DNA of 64,000 bases from S015-6 sp964384945 (lineage in GTDB: Bacteria > Desulfobacterota > DSWW01): assembly GCA_964384945.1 (NCBI GenBank), contig CAYLMK010000020.1, positions 35,459-99,458 of the forward strand. The letters run 5' to 3'. This document shows, piece by piece, positions 17,133 to 25,436 of this stretch (its first letter is position 1; the number at the start of each line of letters is the position of its first letter). A model generated the notes under the pieces. That model was not told where the DNA came from. It searched no databases and worked only from the letters and a program-made list of their open reading frames with translations. A program made the translations under genes and the position numbers.

Positions 17133-17624
17133 ATGGCGGACTTTCGATTCAAGGCGCAAGCCTGGGTGTTCGGCAGCGACATCGACACCGACCAGATCGT
17201 GCCCGGCCCGTACCTGACATCCCCGGTGGAGGAGCAGAGTCAGCATGCCTTCGAGGCGATCTCGCCCGGCTTCGCAAGGGAGTTCAAGAAGGGGGGCGCC
17301 CTGGTGGCCGGGTCGAATTTCGGCTGTGGATCCAGCCGCGAGTCCGCGCCCGATGTGCTCAAGCATCTGGGGGTTTCCGTGGTGATCGCCGAGTCGTTTG
17401 CCAGGATCTTCTTCCGGAACGCGATCGCCATCGGGCTGCCGGTGCTGGTCTGTCCGGGCGTGACGGGACACGTCCGGCAGGGAGACGAGGTGGAGGTGGA
17501 CCTGGAGAAGGCGACAGTGACCCGCGTGGGGGAGGGCAAGGTGCTCGAGGGGGTGGCTTTGAACGAGATCATGCTTGCCTCGCTCCGGAAGGGCGGGCTC
17601 ATGAAGATTCTCTCCGAGCCGTGA
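17133..17624 (+). CDS. LeuD-like small subunit of the hydro-lyase
   Basis: A 163-residue swivel-domain subunit, usual length for bacterial/archaeal-type LeuD. Characteristic motifs are VFGSDIDTDQIVPGPYL near residue 11, GSNFGCGSSRE near 58-68 and FARIFFRNAIAIGLP near 91. It completes the active site of the large subunit just upstream. The ATG follows GAGGTG and lies 5 bp after the preceding stop, so the two are translationally coupled. Confidence 0.88.
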   Translation: MADFRFKAQAWVFGSDIDTDQIVPGPYLTSPVEEQSQHAFEAISPGFAREFKKGGALVAGSNFGCGSSRESAPDVLKHLGVSVVIAESFARIFFRNAIAIGLPVLVCPGVTGHVRQGDEVEVDLEKATVTRVGEGKVLEGVALNEIMLASLRKGGLMKILSEP

Positions 17625-17680
17625 CGTGCCGCCGTTGCGGTCTTCAAATGAACAGCAAGGACGAGAAAGAGGGTTCGAGG

Positions 17681-18550
17681 ATGGCCGGGAAAAAGCTCAG
17701 AGAATTGATGGCGAAAAAAGAACTTGTCTGCGCGCCCGGGGCCTACAGCGCGCTCACGGCGAAGCTGATCGAGGAGGCGGGCTTCAACTGTGCTTACATG
17801 AGCGGCTACTGCACGGCCGCCGCGACCCTGGCCCTGCCCGACCTGGGCCTGCTGACCATGACCGAGATGCTCGCCAACGTGCGTATCCTGGCCGATGCCG
17901 TCTCGATCCCCCTGATCGCGGACGGAGACACCGGGTACGGAAACCCGATCAACGTGGTGCGGACGGTCCGTGAGTACGAGAAGGCGGGTGCGGCGGCGAT
18001 TCACATCGAGGACCAGGTGTGGCCCAAGCGCTGCGGACACATGAAGGGCAAGCAGGTGATTCCGAAAGGGGACATGGCGGCCAAGGTCCGGGCGGCCGCG
18101 GACTGCCGGCTTTCCGAGGACTTCGTGATCATCGCGAGGACGGACGCCCTGGCCGTGGAAGGCCTGGAGAGCGCCATCGACCGTTGCCATGCCTATGCGG
18201 AGGCGGGCGCGGACGTGCTTTTCATCGACGGGCAGCACACGATGGAGCAGATCGAGGCCCTGCCGAGGCAGTGCCCGGAAAGGCCGGCCTTGATCAACAT
18301 GGGGCCCCTGACGCCTTCCCTGACCGTCGAGGAGATCGGCCGGGCCGGTTACGCGATCGCCATCTTCCCGGCGGTCTGCATCGGTCCGGCCACGCTCGCC
18401 ATCCAGCAAGCGCTCAAGAGACTTTGGGAGACCGGCACCTCGCCGATCACACACCCGGATGAGATCATGCAGGTGTTCGCGACCTTCAACAAGTTCATGG
18501 GAGTTCCCTATTATAACGGGCTGGAGGAGAAGTATAAAACAGGGGCATGA
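17681..18550 (+). CDS. Isocitrate-lyase/PEP-mutase superfamily lyase (2,3-dimethylmalate or 2-methylisocitrate lyase-like)
   Basis: A 289-residue single-domain TIM-barrel lyase. Family features are the metal-binding DGDTGYGN near residue 85, EDQVWPKRCGH near 115-125 with the catalytic-loop Cys, and IIARTDA near 150. PrpB and dimethylmalate lyase share this size and the KRCGH loop. The reaction would split a hydroxylated acid into pyruvate (or glyoxylate/oxaloacetate) and a smaller acid. ATG 17681 was chosen because AGAGGG lies about 7 nt upstream; an in-frame ATG at 17648 would add 11 residues. It follows the LeuCD pair in the same operon. A PrpF-like gene at the window start could supply the isomerase step. 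Confidence 0.82.
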   Translation: MAGKKLRELMAKKELVCAPGAYSALTAKLIEEAGFNCAYMSGYCTAAATLALPDLGLLTMTEMLANVRILADAVSIPLIADGDTGYGNPINVVRTVREYEKAGAAAIHIEDQVWPKRCGHMKGKQVIPKGDMAAKVRAAADCRLSEDFVIIARTDALAVEGLESAIDRCHAYAEAGADVLFIDGQHTMEQIEALPRQCPERPALINMGPLTPSLTVEEIGRAGYAIAIFPAVCIGPATLAIQQALKRLWETGTSPITHPDEIMQVFATFNKFMGVPYYNGLEEKYKTGA

Positions 18551-18598
18551 GGGCGAGGGACAGGCTGTCCCCCCTCTATCCGCTCGGGAGGGCTCGCG

Positions 18599-19552
18599 GT
18601 GAACGACAGGATCCGAAACGAACTGAGAGAGTACGCAGGAACCGTCTCCGATCATTGCAGAAGGCTCGCGCAGGAAACCGACCGGCTGGCTTGTTTCGTC
18701 GAGGACCTCTGGAGGTACAGGGATCTTTACGACACCTCGATCGAGGCAATGGACGAGCGCTACCGGCGGCGGGGTCCCGGTTACATGCTCGTGGAAGACG
18801 GCAATCTGTTCATCAATGCGGCGAGCGGGGCGGTCCCCGTGGATGACAGGATCAAGAGGGAGCTGCGTCTCCACGAATATGCCAAGCCGCGCCTGAAGGA
18901 TGCCTTCGACACGCTGCGCTACTGCGACGAGATGTGGTTCTTCACGATCGAGAACCTGGCCTGCGGGTGGGTCCAGTACGACTACATCGCCCCGAACATC
19001 CCCGAGGGGATCGATCTGACGCAGATTCATCCCATGCGGGTAGTCCGATTGGACTGGTTCGGTATCGTCAACCCGGTCAATAACCCGGAAAGGAGGGGGG
19101 TCTGGTCCCCCTTTCCTTTCATCGATCTGTTTCATCAGTGGATCTTCACCTACCACGTCCCTCTTTACGACGGCGGCCGTTTCAAGGGGGCCTTTGTGCC
19201 TCACGCAAGGATCGAGCCCATGCTGGAAGACTCGGTCTACCGGGGCAGGGAGAAGATGCTGGCGATTCACGACGACGGCACCCTGATCGGGCTGAACGAG
19301 CCGGCCGGAAAGACGCTCGATCTGGAGATGTATCGATTCCGCCCCTGGGACGACAACGCCGCGAAGGTGCCTTACGTGAGAAACCAACTGAGCCTGATGA
19401 AGCACGCGTGCGAGGACTTCCACTGGCTCGCGGACGGTATCAAGTGGCAGAACCGGTTCGATCTGACCCTTCGGAGCAAGAAGTACGAGGTGATCAAGGA
19501 GAGGGTTCCCGAGATCCGGGTGAACCTCGTGGCCCTTCTGGATCGCTCGTAA
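18599..19552 (+). CDS. Soluble Cache-like sensor-domain protein without output domain
   Basis: A 317-residue protein with no membrane helix, signal peptide or recognisable output domain. A helical N-terminus (1-60) precedes a region with the layout of a double-Cache domain: conserved Trp/Tyr-rich stretches, WSPFPFIDLFHQWIFTYHVP near 182-200, then a second lobe with LAIHDDGTLIGLN near 224. The tail (YEVIKERVPEIRVNLVALL) is clearly related to the tail of the 34671 protein (YTVLRERAPELGLNFVALL), so the two are paralogues. GTG start with GGGAGGG 6 nt upstream. Cache domains normally bind small acids outside the cell; a free cytoplasmic copy could be a metabolite-binding regulator. Function is unknown. 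Confidence 0.6.
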   Translation: MNDRIRNELREYAGTVSDHCRRLAQETDRLACFVEDLWRYRDLYDTSIEAMDERYRRRGPGYMLVEDGNLFINAASGAVPVDDRIKRELRLHEYAKPRLKDAFDTLRYCDEMWFFTIENLACGWVQYDYIAPNIPEGIDLTQIHPMRVVRLDWFGIVNPVNNPERRGVWSPFPFIDLFHQWIFTYHVPLYDGGRFKGAFVPHARIEPMLEDSVYRGREKMLAIHDDGTLIGLNEPAGKTLDLEMYRFRPWDDNAAKVPYVRNQLSLMKHACEDFHWLADGIKWQNRFDLTLRSKKYEVIKERVPEIRVNLVALLDRS

Positions 19553-19591
19553 TCCGGAGCCGGCGAAGGGTCGGCAGGGAAGGCCGACCGC

Positions 19592-19804
19592 ATGCGGAAG
19601 ACAAACGTGAAGACGAATCCGGCCGTATGCTGCGAGTGTTACAGCTGCCAGCTCGCGTGCTCGCTCGTTTACACGGGTGCCTTCAACCCGCTCAAGGCGA
19701 GGATCGTGATCCGTTCGGGCGAGATCGCCTTCACCGATGAATGCGTGGAGACCTGCAGCCTCTGCGCGAAGCACTGTGCATACGGGGCTCTGACCCGCCT
19801 GTAA
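19592..19804 (+). CDS. Small two-cluster ferredoxin of the aldehyde oxidoreductase
   Basis: A 70-residue ferredoxin-like protein with two Cys groups, CCECYSCQLAC near residue 13 and CVETCSLCAKHC near 51, enough for two [4Fe-4S] clusters. It lies 39 bp upstream of the aldehyde:ferredoxin oxidoreductase gene; such paired ferredoxin genes are common for that enzyme family. It most likely accepts the electrons released by aldehyde oxidation, or donates electrons for acid reduction. Confidence 0.8.
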   Translation: MRKTNVKTNPAVCCECYSCQLACSLVYTGAFNPLKARIVIRSGEIAFTDECVETCSLCAKHCAYGALTRL

Positions 19805-19843
19805 ATCCGGTCCTTCACGGTTCGAGAGGGAGGTCGGGCAGTC

Positions 19844-21793
19844 ATGCAATTCTTCGGCTACGCGGGAGGCGTGCTGCACGTAGACCTCAGCCGGGGGGAG
19901 ATCCGGAAAGAGGCCCTGGATCCGGCCCTGATCGAAACGTACCTCGGAGGCTGGGGGATCAACTACCGGCTCCTGTGGGATCTGCTGAAACCCGGCACGG
20001 ATCCCCTTTCGCCCAAGAACCCCATCGTCCTCGGTGCCGGGCCCCTGGTCGGCACGCTGGCCCACACAGGCAACAAGATCGCGGGCACCACGAAATTCGC
20101 CCTCCCCGCGACCGAGGACGGCCGTCACTATGTCGCCTCGGCGATCGCCGGCACCTCCCGGTTCGGCGCCATGATGAAATGTGCGGGGTACGACCATCTG
20201 GTCCTCACGGGAAAGGCCAAAGGCCCGGTCTACCTGAAGATCGACGACGACGACGTGGAAATCTGCGATGCCGGGGATCTCTGGGGCAGCACCGACGTCT
20301 ACGAGGCGAGCGAGGTGCTCACCCGGTGCCACCCGGACGGCGGCGTCATCGCCATCGGCCGCGCCGGCGAGAACCTCGTCCGCTTCGCCATGGCCGTGGC
20401 CGACAGGCGCCGCACCCTGGGCAGGAGCGGCTTCGGGGCCGTGATGGGATCGAAGAACCTGAAGGCCGTCGTTGCCCGGGGAACGAAGGGAATCCGGATC
20501 GCGGACCGGAAGAGGTTCCTGAAGAAGGTCAACCAGCTCTATCCGCTGAACTCCTTTCTCTCGAGGCAGATGGCCGATCTGGGCGATCATGCGGGGTGGG
20601 CATCCGGGGTCTCGATCAACATGAACCCGGGTCTCTGGAGCGTGTTCGACTGGGACCGACGCTACGGGGTCAAGAAGTGGTACGAGGTGAAAAAGGACGT
20701 CAAGGGCTGCTCGGCATGCAACATCGGCTGCCACGTGGCTTACAGGATCCGGGACGGTGAATTCGCCGGCCTCGAGTCGGAAACCGGACACTACATGTGG
20801 CCCGCCGTCATGGGGCAGTACCTGGGCCTCACGGACCATCGGGAGGCGATCAAGCTTCTCGACATGGCGAACCGGGCCGGGATGTGCGTCATCACGGCGG
20901 GCGCTCTCGTCGACTGGGTCACCCGGCTCTATGCGACCGGGGCGATCGATCCGAGCCGCACGGACGGCCTGCCCCTCGCCCGTGACATCCACGCCTACAT
21001 CCGGCTCACCGAGAAGATGATCGGGCGGGAAGGCGACCTGGGCAGGGCCATGGCCGAGGGCTGGTTCGCCGTCTCGAGACACGTGGGCAGGGATGCCCGG
21101 ACCGACTACGTGCAGGGCTTCGGCATTGCCAAGGGAACGGACTGCATCTTCCCTGCCCGGACGTCCAAGCTGGATCCCCAGCGCTTCACGATGGGGGTGA
21201 CGAATCCGCGCGGCGGTCACAGCCCGCAGGGCAACTCCCTCTCCTCCATGCCGCTCCTGCCCCTCGAAACGCTTCGAAAGGACGCGATCGCATGGGGAAC
21301 TCCACCGGAGGCCGTGGAGAGGATCTTCCAGCCTACGCCCTACTATGGCGCCTTCAACTGCGGGAGGCTTACACGACACGTAGAGGACTATTACAGCCTG
21401 CAGTGCTGCCTCGGCACCTGCACGCTGCAGGCGATCCTTGGGCTCGCGACCATCCAGGACTTCGCGGAGCTCTATTCCGCGGCCACGGGGATCGAAACGG
21501 GTCCGGAGGAACTCAGGAAGAGCGCGGAGAGGGTCTACAACCTCTACAAGCTCCTCAACGTGCGCGAGGGGTTCGGCCGGGCCGAGGACGCCGCCTTTCC
21601 TGAGGTTTGGCTCCAGCCGATCGACACGCCGGACCGGAAGGAGGCGCTCACCGACTACTACCGGATCCGGGAGCTGACGCGGGAGGACGTCCTCCGGCTC
21701 CTCGACGACTACTATGACGAGCGGGGATGGGACGTTTCCACGGGGACGCCCGGCAGGGAAAAGCTCGCCGAGCTGGGCCTCGAGCATCTTTGA
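19844..21793 (+). CDS. Aldehyde:ferredoxin oxidoreductase family (tungstopterin) enzyme
   Basis: A 649-residue AOR-family protein. The N-terminal domain starts with GGVLHVDLSRGEI and YLGGWGINYRLLWD. Iron-sulfur ligands CSACNIGC are near residue 289, with a later Cys in SLQCCLGTC. The C-terminal signature DYYDERGWD lies near 624. It interconverts aldehydes and carboxylic acids using ferredoxin and tungsten-bis-pterin in the cytoplasm. The small ferredoxin at 19592 is its probable partner. In this catabolic region it could reduce or oxidise a substrate-derived aldehyde. A decayed C-terminal copy of the same family is at 39771-40008. Confidence 0.9.
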   Translation: MQFFGYAGGVLHVDLSRGEIRKEALDPALIETYLGGWGINYRLLWDLLKPGTDPLSPKNPIVLGAGPLVGTLAHTGNKIAGTTKFALPATEDGRHYVASAIAGTSRFGAMMKCAGYDHLVLTGKAKGPVYLKIDDDDVEICDAGDLWGSTDVYEASEVLTRCHPDGGVIAIGRAGENLVRFAMAVADRRRTLGRSGFGAVMGSKNLKAVVARGTKGIRIADRKRFLKKVNQLYPLNSFLSRQMADLGDHAGWASGVSINMNPGLWSVFDWDRRYGVKKWYEVKKDVKGCSACNIGCHVAYRIRDGEFAGLESETGHYMWPAVMGQYLGLTDHREAIKLLDMANRAGMCVITAGALVDWVTRLYATGAIDPSRTDGLPLARDIHAYIRLTEKMIGREGDLGRAMAEGWFAVSRHVGRDARTDYVQGFGIAKGTDCIFPARTSKLDPQRFTMGVTNPRGGHSPQGNSLSSMPLLPLETLRKDAIAWGTPPEAVERIFQPTPYYGAFNCGRLTRHVEDYYSLQCCLGTCTLQAILGLATIQDFAELYSAATGIETGPEELRKSAERVYNLYKLLNVREGFGRAEDAAFPEVWLQPIDTPDRKEALTDYYRIRELTREDVLRLLDDYYDERGWDVSTGTPGREKLAELGLEHL

Positions 21794-21878
21794 ACCGGAT
21801 GAGAGCGAAGATGAGAAGCAGAATGGGCGGACCTTTGATTTCGTGAACCGAAGAGGAAGCATTTTGCAGGAGGAAAGA

Positions 21879-22559
21879 ATGTCCGAAAACCCCCATCCAA
21901 CGATCTCCTGCCACCGGTGCAAGACCCTCGCCTGTATGGAGAGCTACGCCCAGGGCGTGCCCAAGTATTGCCGGGCCGGGAAATTCAAGGAAGTGATCGA
22001 GGCAAGCAAGGAAGAGTATTTCGAGCCGGACATCGCAAAGGTTCACCTGGCGACGGCCAGGGTAAACAAAAGAGGCGGTTTCGAATGGACCCGGGTCCAG
22101 CAATGCATCGAATTCGCACGGGAAATCGGTGCGACCAAGGTAGGGCTGGCCGTCTGTGTCGCATGCATCCGGGAGGGAAGGGCCATGGCAAACCTCCTGG
22201 AGGCGGCCGGCCTCGAGGTGGTCACCGTGGGATGCATGGTGGGGGCGGTGAGGCCGCAGGATACGGGGATTCCGGATGAGCTGATCACCGGCATCGGCAT
22301 CGCCTGCAATCCCCTGGCACAGGCGAAGATCATGAATGCGGAAGGTACGCAACTCAATTTCATTTACGGCCTGTGCGTGGGGCACGACACGCTCTTCATT
22401 CGTCACTCCGAGGCGCCTGTCACCTATGTGTCAACCAAGGACGCCGTAACCGGCGACAATGCCAGCGCCGCGTTGAAGTCGGGAGTGCTGCGACTGAAAC
22501 TGGCCATGACCTACCAGGACGCAAGCTTTTCACCTATCGATTTTCTCAAGGGTCCGTAA
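21879..22559 (+). CDS. DUF1847-family cysteine-rich protein
   Basis: A 226-residue protein matching the DUF1847 family: an N-terminal Cys cluster (CHRCKTLAC, then C near residue 28), and CVACIREGRAMANLLEAAGLE in the middle followed by VGCMVGAVRP. The family is confined largely to anaerobes and has no established reaction; the cysteines suggest metal or Fe-S binding. The ATG at 21879 has AGGAGG immediately upstream; the open frame reaching further upstream is not needed. It lies between the AOR gene and the TIGR04076-like gene in an apparently continuous transcription unit. Confidence 0.72.
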   Translation: MSENPHPTISCHRCKTLACMESYAQGVPKYCRAGKFKEVIEASKEEYFEPDIAKVHLATARVNKRGGFEWTRVQQCIEFAREIGATKVGLAVCVACIREGRAMANLLEAAGLEVVTVGCMVGAVRPQDTGIPDELITGIGIACNPLAQAKIMNAEGTQLNFIYGLCVGHDTLFIRHSEAPVTYVSTKDAVTGDNASAALKSGVLRLKLAMTYQDASFSPIDFLKGP

Positions 22560-22621
22560 GCCTTCTTTTCCGAATCAACCAGCCTTGCAGCGGGAAACAC
22601 GCGGCAAGAAAGGAGAGAGAA

Positions 22622-23038
22622 ATGATCCAAGACGAGAATCTCAAAATGATGGCCTCCCAGATGTTCGGCATGACCGCGCAGGACATGGCCAAGGTGACGC
22701 CCGAGCTGGAAGAGGAGCTTCTCAACGCCATGGCCAGGATCGGCAACTACCGGCTCGTGGCCGAGGTGGTGAGCTCCAAGTACTGCTTTGCAGGCTTGCA
22801 GCCGGGGCAGAAGTATGTGGTCGAGAACGGTGCACAGATCAACAAGGAGGCGAGCGACGCGCCGATATGCCTCGGCGCCTTGCGCGAGCTCATCGAGAAG
22901 GCCCACATCATGATGGACCGGGTCTACCACAACGGCGAGGTGACCGCCCATGTGGCGGGGTACAGGTGCACCGACCCGGGCCTCGATCTGGGCGGACTCG
23001 GCAGCGTCGAATTCAAGGTAACGATCGAGGAGAAGTGA
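22622..23038 (+). CDS. TIGR04076-like small protein
   Basis: A 138-residue protein. After a helical N-terminal 40 residues comes a domain with VVSSKYCFAGLQPGQKYVV, then PICLGALRELI, consistent with the small TIGR04076 family (C-x-x-G-x-x-x-G-x-x-F/Y then a Cys-containing helix). No catalytic activity is established for that family. GAAAGGAG precedes the ATG, and the stop is 3 bp before the next start codon (23042), indicating translational coupling to the 2-enoate-reductase-like gene. Family call is by eye and moderate. Confidence 0.55.
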   Translation: MIQDENLKMMASQMFGMTAQDMAKVTPELEEELLNAMARIGNYRLVAEVVSSKYCFAGLQPGQKYVVENGAQINKEASDAPICLGALRELIEKAHIMMDRVYHNGEVTAHVAGYRCTDPGLDLGGLGSVEFKVTIEEK

Positions 23039-23041
23039 GTT

Positions 23042-25024
23042 ATGCCGGAACTCGCCCACCTGTTTTCTCCCATCACGATCCGGGATCTCACGATCCGAAA
23101 CCGCATCCTCCAATCCGCCCACATCACGAACTTCGCGGAAGGCGGTCTTCCCTCGGAGCGCCACCTACGCTACTACGAGGCGCGCGCAAAAGGAGGAATC
23201 GGACTGATCATCCAGGAGGCAACGGTCGTCAACCCGTACACCGGGCTGCACCCCACCCTGTCCCACGGCTGGAAAGAGGGTCTGGTCGACCGGCTTCGCA
23301 GGATCAGCGAGGCCGTGCACGCGCACGGGGCGAAACTCTTTTTGCAACTCGCTCACGGTGGCGTGGTGGCCAGCTCCTACTTCAACTTCTTGAACTCCCA
23401 AGGCTGCTCCCCCGTGCCGACGCCGGCTGTCGGAGAGATCCCGAGGGTCTTGACCGGGGATCGCATCCAGGAGGTGGTGCAGGATCACGTGAATCTGGCC
23501 CTCAAGGCCAAGGAGGCGGGCTACGACGGGATCGAGCTCCATTTCGGCCACGGCTACCTGCAGCAGCAGTTCCTCTCTCCGGCCTACAACATCCGAAAGG
23601 ACGCTTACGGGGGTGTTCTCGAGAACCGCATGCGGTTCGGCATGGAGGTCATCGACGCGGTCCGTGCGGCGGTGGGCGAGCAGTTCGTGGTCGGGGTTCG
23701 AACCTCTGCGGACGAGCTGATCCCGGACGGTTACACCCTGGAGGACGCAAAAGAGTTCATGCCCATCTGGGCGAACTCGGGCAAGGTGGACTTTCTGCAT
23801 GTCACCGTGGCCGCCTCCACGACGATGGCCTATGCCATTCCGCCGATGATGGTACCCCCCCGCCCATTCGTGTACTGCGCGGCCGAGATCAAGCAGCTCG
23901 TGGACATCCCGGTCTTCACCGTGATCCGGATCAACGATCCCGTGACGGCCAACGACATTATCAAGAACAACGAGGCGGATATGGTGACCATGACCCGGGC
24001 CACCCTCTGCGATCCCGAGCTTCCGAACAAGGCCAGGGAAGGGAGGCTGGACGACATACGCCAGTGTATCGCCTGCAACGAGGGATGCTGGGAACGGTGG
24101 GCGCACCAGGCGCCCATCACCTGCATGCAGAACCCGGAGGCAGGCCGGGAAGGCGTCTTCCGGATCGAGCCCGCCGCGCAGCCGAAGAAGGTCATGGTCA
24201 TCGGAGGCGGGTGCGCCGGGATGGAGGCCGCCGTGATCGCAAAGCAGCGGGGCCACGACGTGTCCCTGTACGAGAAGGCGGGCGAACTGGGGGGCGCGAT
24301 CCTCATCCCTGCCAGGGCCCCGAGCCGCCAGGAACTCGGTCAGGCGGTCCGCTTCCTCAAGCACGAGGTGGAGAGGCTCGGCATTCCGGTTCACCTGAAC
24401 ACGGAAATGACGGTGGACAAGGTCGTGGAGGCGAACCCGGATACGGTCATCGTGGCCACCGGTGCGATCACCATTGAAAACCCGGCCCCGGACGTGGTCG
24501 GGCCCTACGCGAGCATCGAGATTGAGCGGGGAGCAGACGTGGTCACAGCCGAGGACGTGCTCGAAGGCAAGGCGGAGACCGGCCGGCGGGTGGTGATTGC
24601 GGACCAGCAGAACTACATGAAGGGCCTGGTTACCGCAGAGTTCCTTGCAGACCAGGGCAAGGAGGTGACGGTCATCACGCCCCCGCCCTTCCGGTATCTG
24701 GTCGCCAACCCCTACGAGATGGATGCCTCCACCCATGCGGTTCAGATTCTGAACCTGAAGACAAAGGGCGTGAAAAGGGTGAGCGACTTCAAGGTCAAGA
24801 AGGCGCAGGCGGGCAGGGTCACGATCGAGGACATATTCACCCAGGAGCAGCAGGAACTGGAGGCGGACACCCTGGTTCTTTCCTTTTGGCGCAAGGCCGA
24901 GACCCGGCTCCACGGTGAGCTCGAGGGCAAGGTGAAGGAACTCCACCTCATCGGCGATGCCCTGGCCCCGCGGCGGCTGATCGACGCGTTCTATGAAGGG
25001 TACAGGGTTGCTTCCGAGCTTTAG
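23042..25024 (+). CDS. 2-enoate reductase-like flavoprotein (OYE barrel + FAD/NAD domain), copy 1
   Basis: A 660-residue enzyme with an N-terminal FMN TIM barrel (about 1-340, LFSPITIRDLTIRNRI at the start, HFGHGYLQQQFLSP near 168), an Fe-S motif (CIACNEGCW near 343 then CMQNPEAGRE), and a C-terminal FAD/NAD(P) part starting at VMVIGGGCAGMEAAV near 384. This is the architecture of 2-enoate and 2,4-dienoyl-CoA reductases: NAD(P)H electrons reach FMN through FAD and [4Fe-4S], reducing an activated C=C bond. It is closely related to the gene at 25437, from which it is separated only by a small relic gene. Substrate unknown. Confidence 0.88.
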   Translation: MPELAHLFSPITIRDLTIRNRILQSAHITNFAEGGLPSERHLRYYEARAKGGIGLIIQEATVVNPYTGLHPTLSHGWKEGLVDRLRRISEAVHAHGAKLFLQLAHGGVVASSYFNFLNSQGCSPVPTPAVGEIPRVLTGDRIQEVVQDHVNLALKAKEAGYDGIELHFGHGYLQQQFLSPAYNIRKDAYGGVLENRMRFGMEVIDAVRAAVGEQFVVGVRTSADELIPDGYTLEDAKEFMPIWANSGKVDFLHVTVAASTTMAYAIPPMMVPPRPFVYCAAEIKQLVDIPVFTVIRINDPVTANDIIKNNEADMVTMTRATLCDPELPNKAREGRLDDIRQCIACNEGCWERWAHQAPITCMQNPEAGREGVFRIEPAAQPKKVMVIGGGCAGMEAAVIAKQRGHDVSLYEKAGELGGAILIPARAPSRQELGQAVRFLKHEVERLGIPVHLNTEMTVDKVVEANPDTVIVATGAITIENPAPDVVGPYASIEIERGADVVTAEDVLEGKAETGRRVVIADQQNYMKGLVTAEFLADQGKEVTVITPPPFRYLVANPYEMDASTHAVQILNLKTKGVKRVSDFKVKKAQAGRVTIEDIFTQEQQELEADTLVLSFWRKAETRLHGELEGKVKELHLIGDALAPRRLIDAFYEGYRVASEL

Positions 25025-25047
25025 GAAACCGCAGGAGGGAGACGAAC

Positions 25048-25344
25048 ATGGGCATGCGGATCTGGTGGCAGCATATCTTCCCGCCTCAGGAGCAGATCGA
25101 GAGGGAGACCGGCATGACCTTGTCCGCCTCCGTGGAGGATGCCAAGGGCAGGGTCCTGGAGAACCTTCGAACGGGCGTACCCATCGTGGACGTCACCCAC
25201 GCAGCCGTCAAACTCGCGGAGACCCTGGTGGACCTCAAGAGGGCGGCGGGACTCGGCAAATCGAAGAGGCGAACCTACAAGTCAGCGCCTCCGGCGATCC
25301 GGGACGCCATGCGCAGCCTGGCTTACTGCGCTCCGGGCAAGTAG
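25048..25344 (+). pseudogene. Asp/Glu racemase-family relic with internal deletion
   Basis: A 98-codon frame. Its first residues (MRIWWQ) look like the start, and GVPIVDVTHAAVKLAETLVDL with the following SKRRTYKSAPP like the end, of Asp/Glu/hydantoin-racemase-family proteins, which are normally about 240-250 residues. The two catalytic-cysteine regions that should lie between are missing. The simplest explanation is an in-frame internal deletion. It has a good ribosome site (GGAGG) and an intact frame, so a small protein may still be made. Located between two 2-enoate-reductase-like paralogues. The family link is by pattern recognition and needs a profile search. Confidence 0.5.
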
Positions 25345-25436
25345 GCATCCCTTCCTTGCCGCTCGACCCGGACCGGGTGCAGGATCCGAGAAGGATCCTG
25401 CCGCCACAAGCTCACACCCAGGAGGAATAACCGTCC

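Noticed and set aside
15878..17624. LeuC/LeuD as leucine biosynthesis genes
   Set aside because: No leuA or leuB nearby; the operon continues into a PEP-mutase-superfamily lyase, favouring a catabolic hydro-lyase.
17240..21922. A 1560-codon minus-strand open frame over the LeuD-like to AOR genes
   Set aside because: Same antisense shadow effect; every segment is explained by strongly supported plus-strand genes.
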